Position numbers and translations under genes: made by a program. From Piper betle (Eukaryota; Streptophyta; Magnoliopsida; Piperales; Piperaceae): a stretch of DNA of 64,000 nucleotides. Below the pieces are notes generated by a model. The model saw nothing but the letters and a program-made list of their open reading frames with translations. It made no database searches and was not told the DNA's origin. The stretch lies in contig JAURVB010012600.1 in NCBI GenBank assembly GCA_033002965.1, positions 1 to 64,000 on the forward strand, written 5' to 3'. Each line of letters starts with the position of its first letter. Positions within the stretch are counted from its first letter, which is position 1. Below are positions 62,030-64,000 of the stretch, in pieces.

Positions 62030-62250
62030 TTATTATTGATTCTAAACATAAAGCTATGCATCACACGGACTTTGATCTCATACTATGCGGCTCTAGTTGT
62101 GTTGCTCGAAATCAACTCGAATATTTTTTTATGTTGTTTGAGTGTGACTCAAGCACGAATACATTTAAATTGTTTAATTTTGATGAGCTTGAAACCAACT
62201 CGTTTGGGAGTTCAAAACTAGCTCAATTATAAAGTTGACGAAAGTAACTC
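62030..62250. repeat. CGAG-type dispersed repeat, copy 3 (left half)
   Basis: Shares with 59.1 kb the run CTCGAA, a TTGAGTGTGACTCAAGC-like block, GCACGAATAC and GAAACCAACTCGTTTG. An open frame here is an artefact of the repeat. Confidence 0.55.
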
Positions 62251-62639
62251 ACGAGCTCTATCAGCATCCCATTATTTATGATTTTCTTTTTCCCCTTTTT
62301 TTTAGGGTGGAAGAAATTATTAATAATGAAAGACATATCAAACAAAAAAGGAAATTAAATAATGTGGTGAGTTATGATGCTACTTTATTATTTTATTGTA
62401 TATAAATAAATATAACTAGTTACAATTAAACTATATATATATATAAAGGTTATATTAGTCAAGGGCAAATAATGTTTTTGTTTTAAACTTTAATCTGAAT
62501 TATTCCATTACAAGGAAGACCCAAATTTAGTAAAAAAATAAAAAATAAAACACCCCACTACCACGTCATTTAGTATGTAGTCAATAATAATATTTATTTA
62601 TAATTTTAAATATATTTTGAGTAGGTAATTAATATTATG

Positions 62640-62910
62640 TATATTATTGTATTATATTATCGAGTCATGTTTGAGCTAAACTACGAGTTGAGTTCAATTC
62701 AATTTTGAATTGAGTTCAAGTCGATTTTGAATCGAGTTTCGAGTTTGAATCGTAGTCTGAATCGAGTTTGAGTTATAACCTAGTCGAATCAAGTTAACAC
62801 TGTCTTACTTAAACTCAAACTCATAAAATTCGATTTCAAATTTGAACATTTAAATGCTAAATTTCGAGCAGCCAGGCCAAACCAAATCAAGCTAAGCCGA
62901 AAATCAAATA
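62640..62910. repeat. CGAG-type dispersed repeat, copy 3 (right half)
   Basis: TCGAGTCATGTTTGAGCT, GAATCGAGTTTCGAGTTTG and CTCAAACTCATAAAATTCGA match the right half of the 59.1-kb copy. With 62030-62250 it forms one element with an AT-rich centre. Confidence 0.55.
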
Positions 62911-63390
62911 CTCTCAAAGATACTCTATTAATTAGGAGCCTGGTTCAAAGATCGTTAATTTGTAACCAAATAAAAAAATCAAAAACTGTTTTGATTTACC
63001 CCTCTTCTATCTGCGGTAGGTACGTCGTGCCATGTAAACACAGCACAGTGATACAACGCAGCAACAACTGCTCGATAAAATCAATATTCTACACCAATCC
63101 CAAAGTCTATCCACAAACGCAGAGATGATAGGAAGCAAAGGCTAGTAAATTTCATTACATTAACCCACAGCATTTTTTTTTCAAAAGCTGCCCACAACAA
63201 ATATTGATCCTAAAACTGAAGATCTTGTGAAAACAAACATATCCACTTAAAAGTTGGCACACTTATAACAAGGATCGACCGATATGAAAGATAAAAGGTT
63301 TGCCTTTGATCCACTTTCGTCGTTTTCAAAGCTTCAACAGTTCGAAAGAGAGAGCTGGTCTCCCTCGCTCCGATGCGATCCTATTTCTCA

Positions 63391-63397
63391 ACGTGGC
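63391..63397 (+). promoter_or_regulatory. ABRE (ACGTGGC) of the vicilin-like gene
   Basis: ACGTGGC about 200 nt before the ATG; the bZIP-bound ABRE core common in seed-maturation promoters (known for the class; function here inferred). Confidence 0.6.
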
Positions 63398-63428
63398 AAA
63401 CAGTGTTACCAGTCACAGTTTAGCTAGG

Positions 63429-63453
63429 CATGCATGCATGCATTCATGCATGC
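63429..63453 (+). promoter_or_regulatory. RY-element cluster of the vicilin-like gene
   Basis: Four overlapping or adjacent CATGCA motifs in 25 bp (CATGCATGCATGCAT, then CATGCATGC), about 140-165 nt before the ATG. RY elements are the binding sites of the seed B3 regulators ABI3, FUS3 and LEC2. Confidence 0.8.
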
Positions 63454-63594
63454 TCGACAAGCGTCTCTCTTCCTCCCATCCCATCCCCTTCTTAAAGCTC
63501 CCCCTCCATCTCCCTTTCAAATTACAACAGTCACTTGCTCATTGTCTCACCTTCTCTCATCGGTTACAAAGGTGAATTGTATCAGACGTAGAAA

Positions 63595-63931
63595 ATGGAA
63601 GTGGGTCTCAACCGGGCTCATCTCCTGTTGTTCCTCTTCCTTCTAATCCATTTTGTACCCGGCTCAACGAAGTCTTTCAGAGGGGAGGAATTGGAACATG
63701 GAGGCAACCGTCATCATGAACCTGAGCGTGCACCGTCGAGGAAGGGGCTCTTCATGCTGCACAACCCCAAGCAGCTCATCAAGACCGAGGGAGGGAAGTT
63801 CACGGTGTTCAGAGGGGTCAGGAGGAGGGAGACAAACTCTGCACTGCATATAGGGTTCCTCATCATGGAGCCCAACACCCTGCTCGTCCCCCAGTATATG
63901 GATGCCAGTGTGATTCTCTTCATCAGAAGAG
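63595..63931 (+). CDS. Vicilin-like seed storage/cupin protein, first exon (partial)
   Basis: Starts at ATG 63595 with a signal peptide (hydrophobic core LLLFLFLLIHFV, about residues 10-24), so the protein enters the secretory route, likely toward protein-storage vacuoles. After a Glu/His/Arg-rich linker, the cupin begins at about residue 50: KGLFMLHNPKQLIKTEGGKF, FRGVRRR, LHIGFLIMEPNTLLVPQYMD and ASVILFIRRG. This is the conserved first-barrel start of plant vicilin-like 7S proteins. The exon ends at AGAAGAG|GTTGCT (donor 63932-63933, phase 1). Later exons lie beyond the window. The RY cluster and ABRE upstream agree with seed-specific expression. Function within the 7S group (storage versus other cupin roles) cannot be settled from one exon. 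Confidence 0.88.
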
Positions 63932-64000
63932 GTTGCTCTCATTTACCTATATGACTATAATAAACCTTTCTCTGTATCTAGTAGTTGTTCTGTTTCTCTT

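Noticed and set aside
62011..62232. 73-codon plus-strand frame
   Set aside because: Falls entirely in the CGAG-type dispersed repeat and is not open in the other copies.
63664..63942. Minus-strand frames over the vicilin-like exon
   Set aside because: Antisense of a well-supported coding exon.

Overview
This window is a stretch of plant nuclear genome, most likely a flowering plant and probably not a grass. The evidence is intron-split genes of plant-type families (DEK chromatin protein, Pollen Ole e 1 protein, vicilin-like cupin), tRNA-iMet-primed LTR retrotransposons, TRIM and CACTA-type elements, and AT-rich spacer DNA. It is not prokaryotic: there are no operons, and the coding exons are joined by GT/AG introns. 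I see no convincing tRNA, rRNA or CRISPR.

Layout. 1-10.6 kb: the minus-strand gene for a DEK-domain chromatin-associated protein, cut by the left edge. Twelve coding exons plus a leader exon can be traced, and the reading frame is interrupted by one base in a T6/A6 run at 1401-1406. 10.6-14 kb: AT-rich spacer, a dispersed repeat, and a tandem array of short TRIM-like LTR units. 14-19.2 kb: a degenerate Ty1/Copia element with both LTRs, carrying a 2.86-kb solo LTR that has a perfect 5-bp target duplication. 19.3-20.6 kb: a less AT-rich, unassigned, gene-like block. 24.3-25.0 kb: a minus-strand gene for an uncharacterised plant membrane protein. 27.6-31.8 kb: decayed TRIM and CGAG-type repeats and a 1.1-kb CACTA-like non-autonomous transposon with a GC-rich core. 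32.1-33.9 kb: a two-exon plus-strand Pollen Ole e 1 family gene with two small inverted-repeat insertions in its intron. 38.1-56.5 kb: a three-level nest. An old minus-strand Copia element (with its own TRIM insertion) contains an old 2.9-kb solo LTR. That LTR is split by a complete 8.3-kb, coding-free element (LTRs about 3.1 kb, PBS, PPT, perfect TSD GTAGA) of the LARD type and of the same LTR family. 56.5-63.2 kb: mostly AT-rich spacer with dispersed repeats and one possible small secreted-peptide ORF. 63.4-64.0 kb: promoter and first exon of a plus-strand vicilin-like (cupin) seed protein, with a cluster of RY (CATGCA) elements and an ABRE.

The host genes look like independent single-copy loci; I see no cluster with a joint function. 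The least explained system is the large-LTR family present four times. Its LTRs are 2.9-3.1 kb with a GC-rich core, carry conserved internal palindromes, and enclose (in the one complete copy) no coding sequence.
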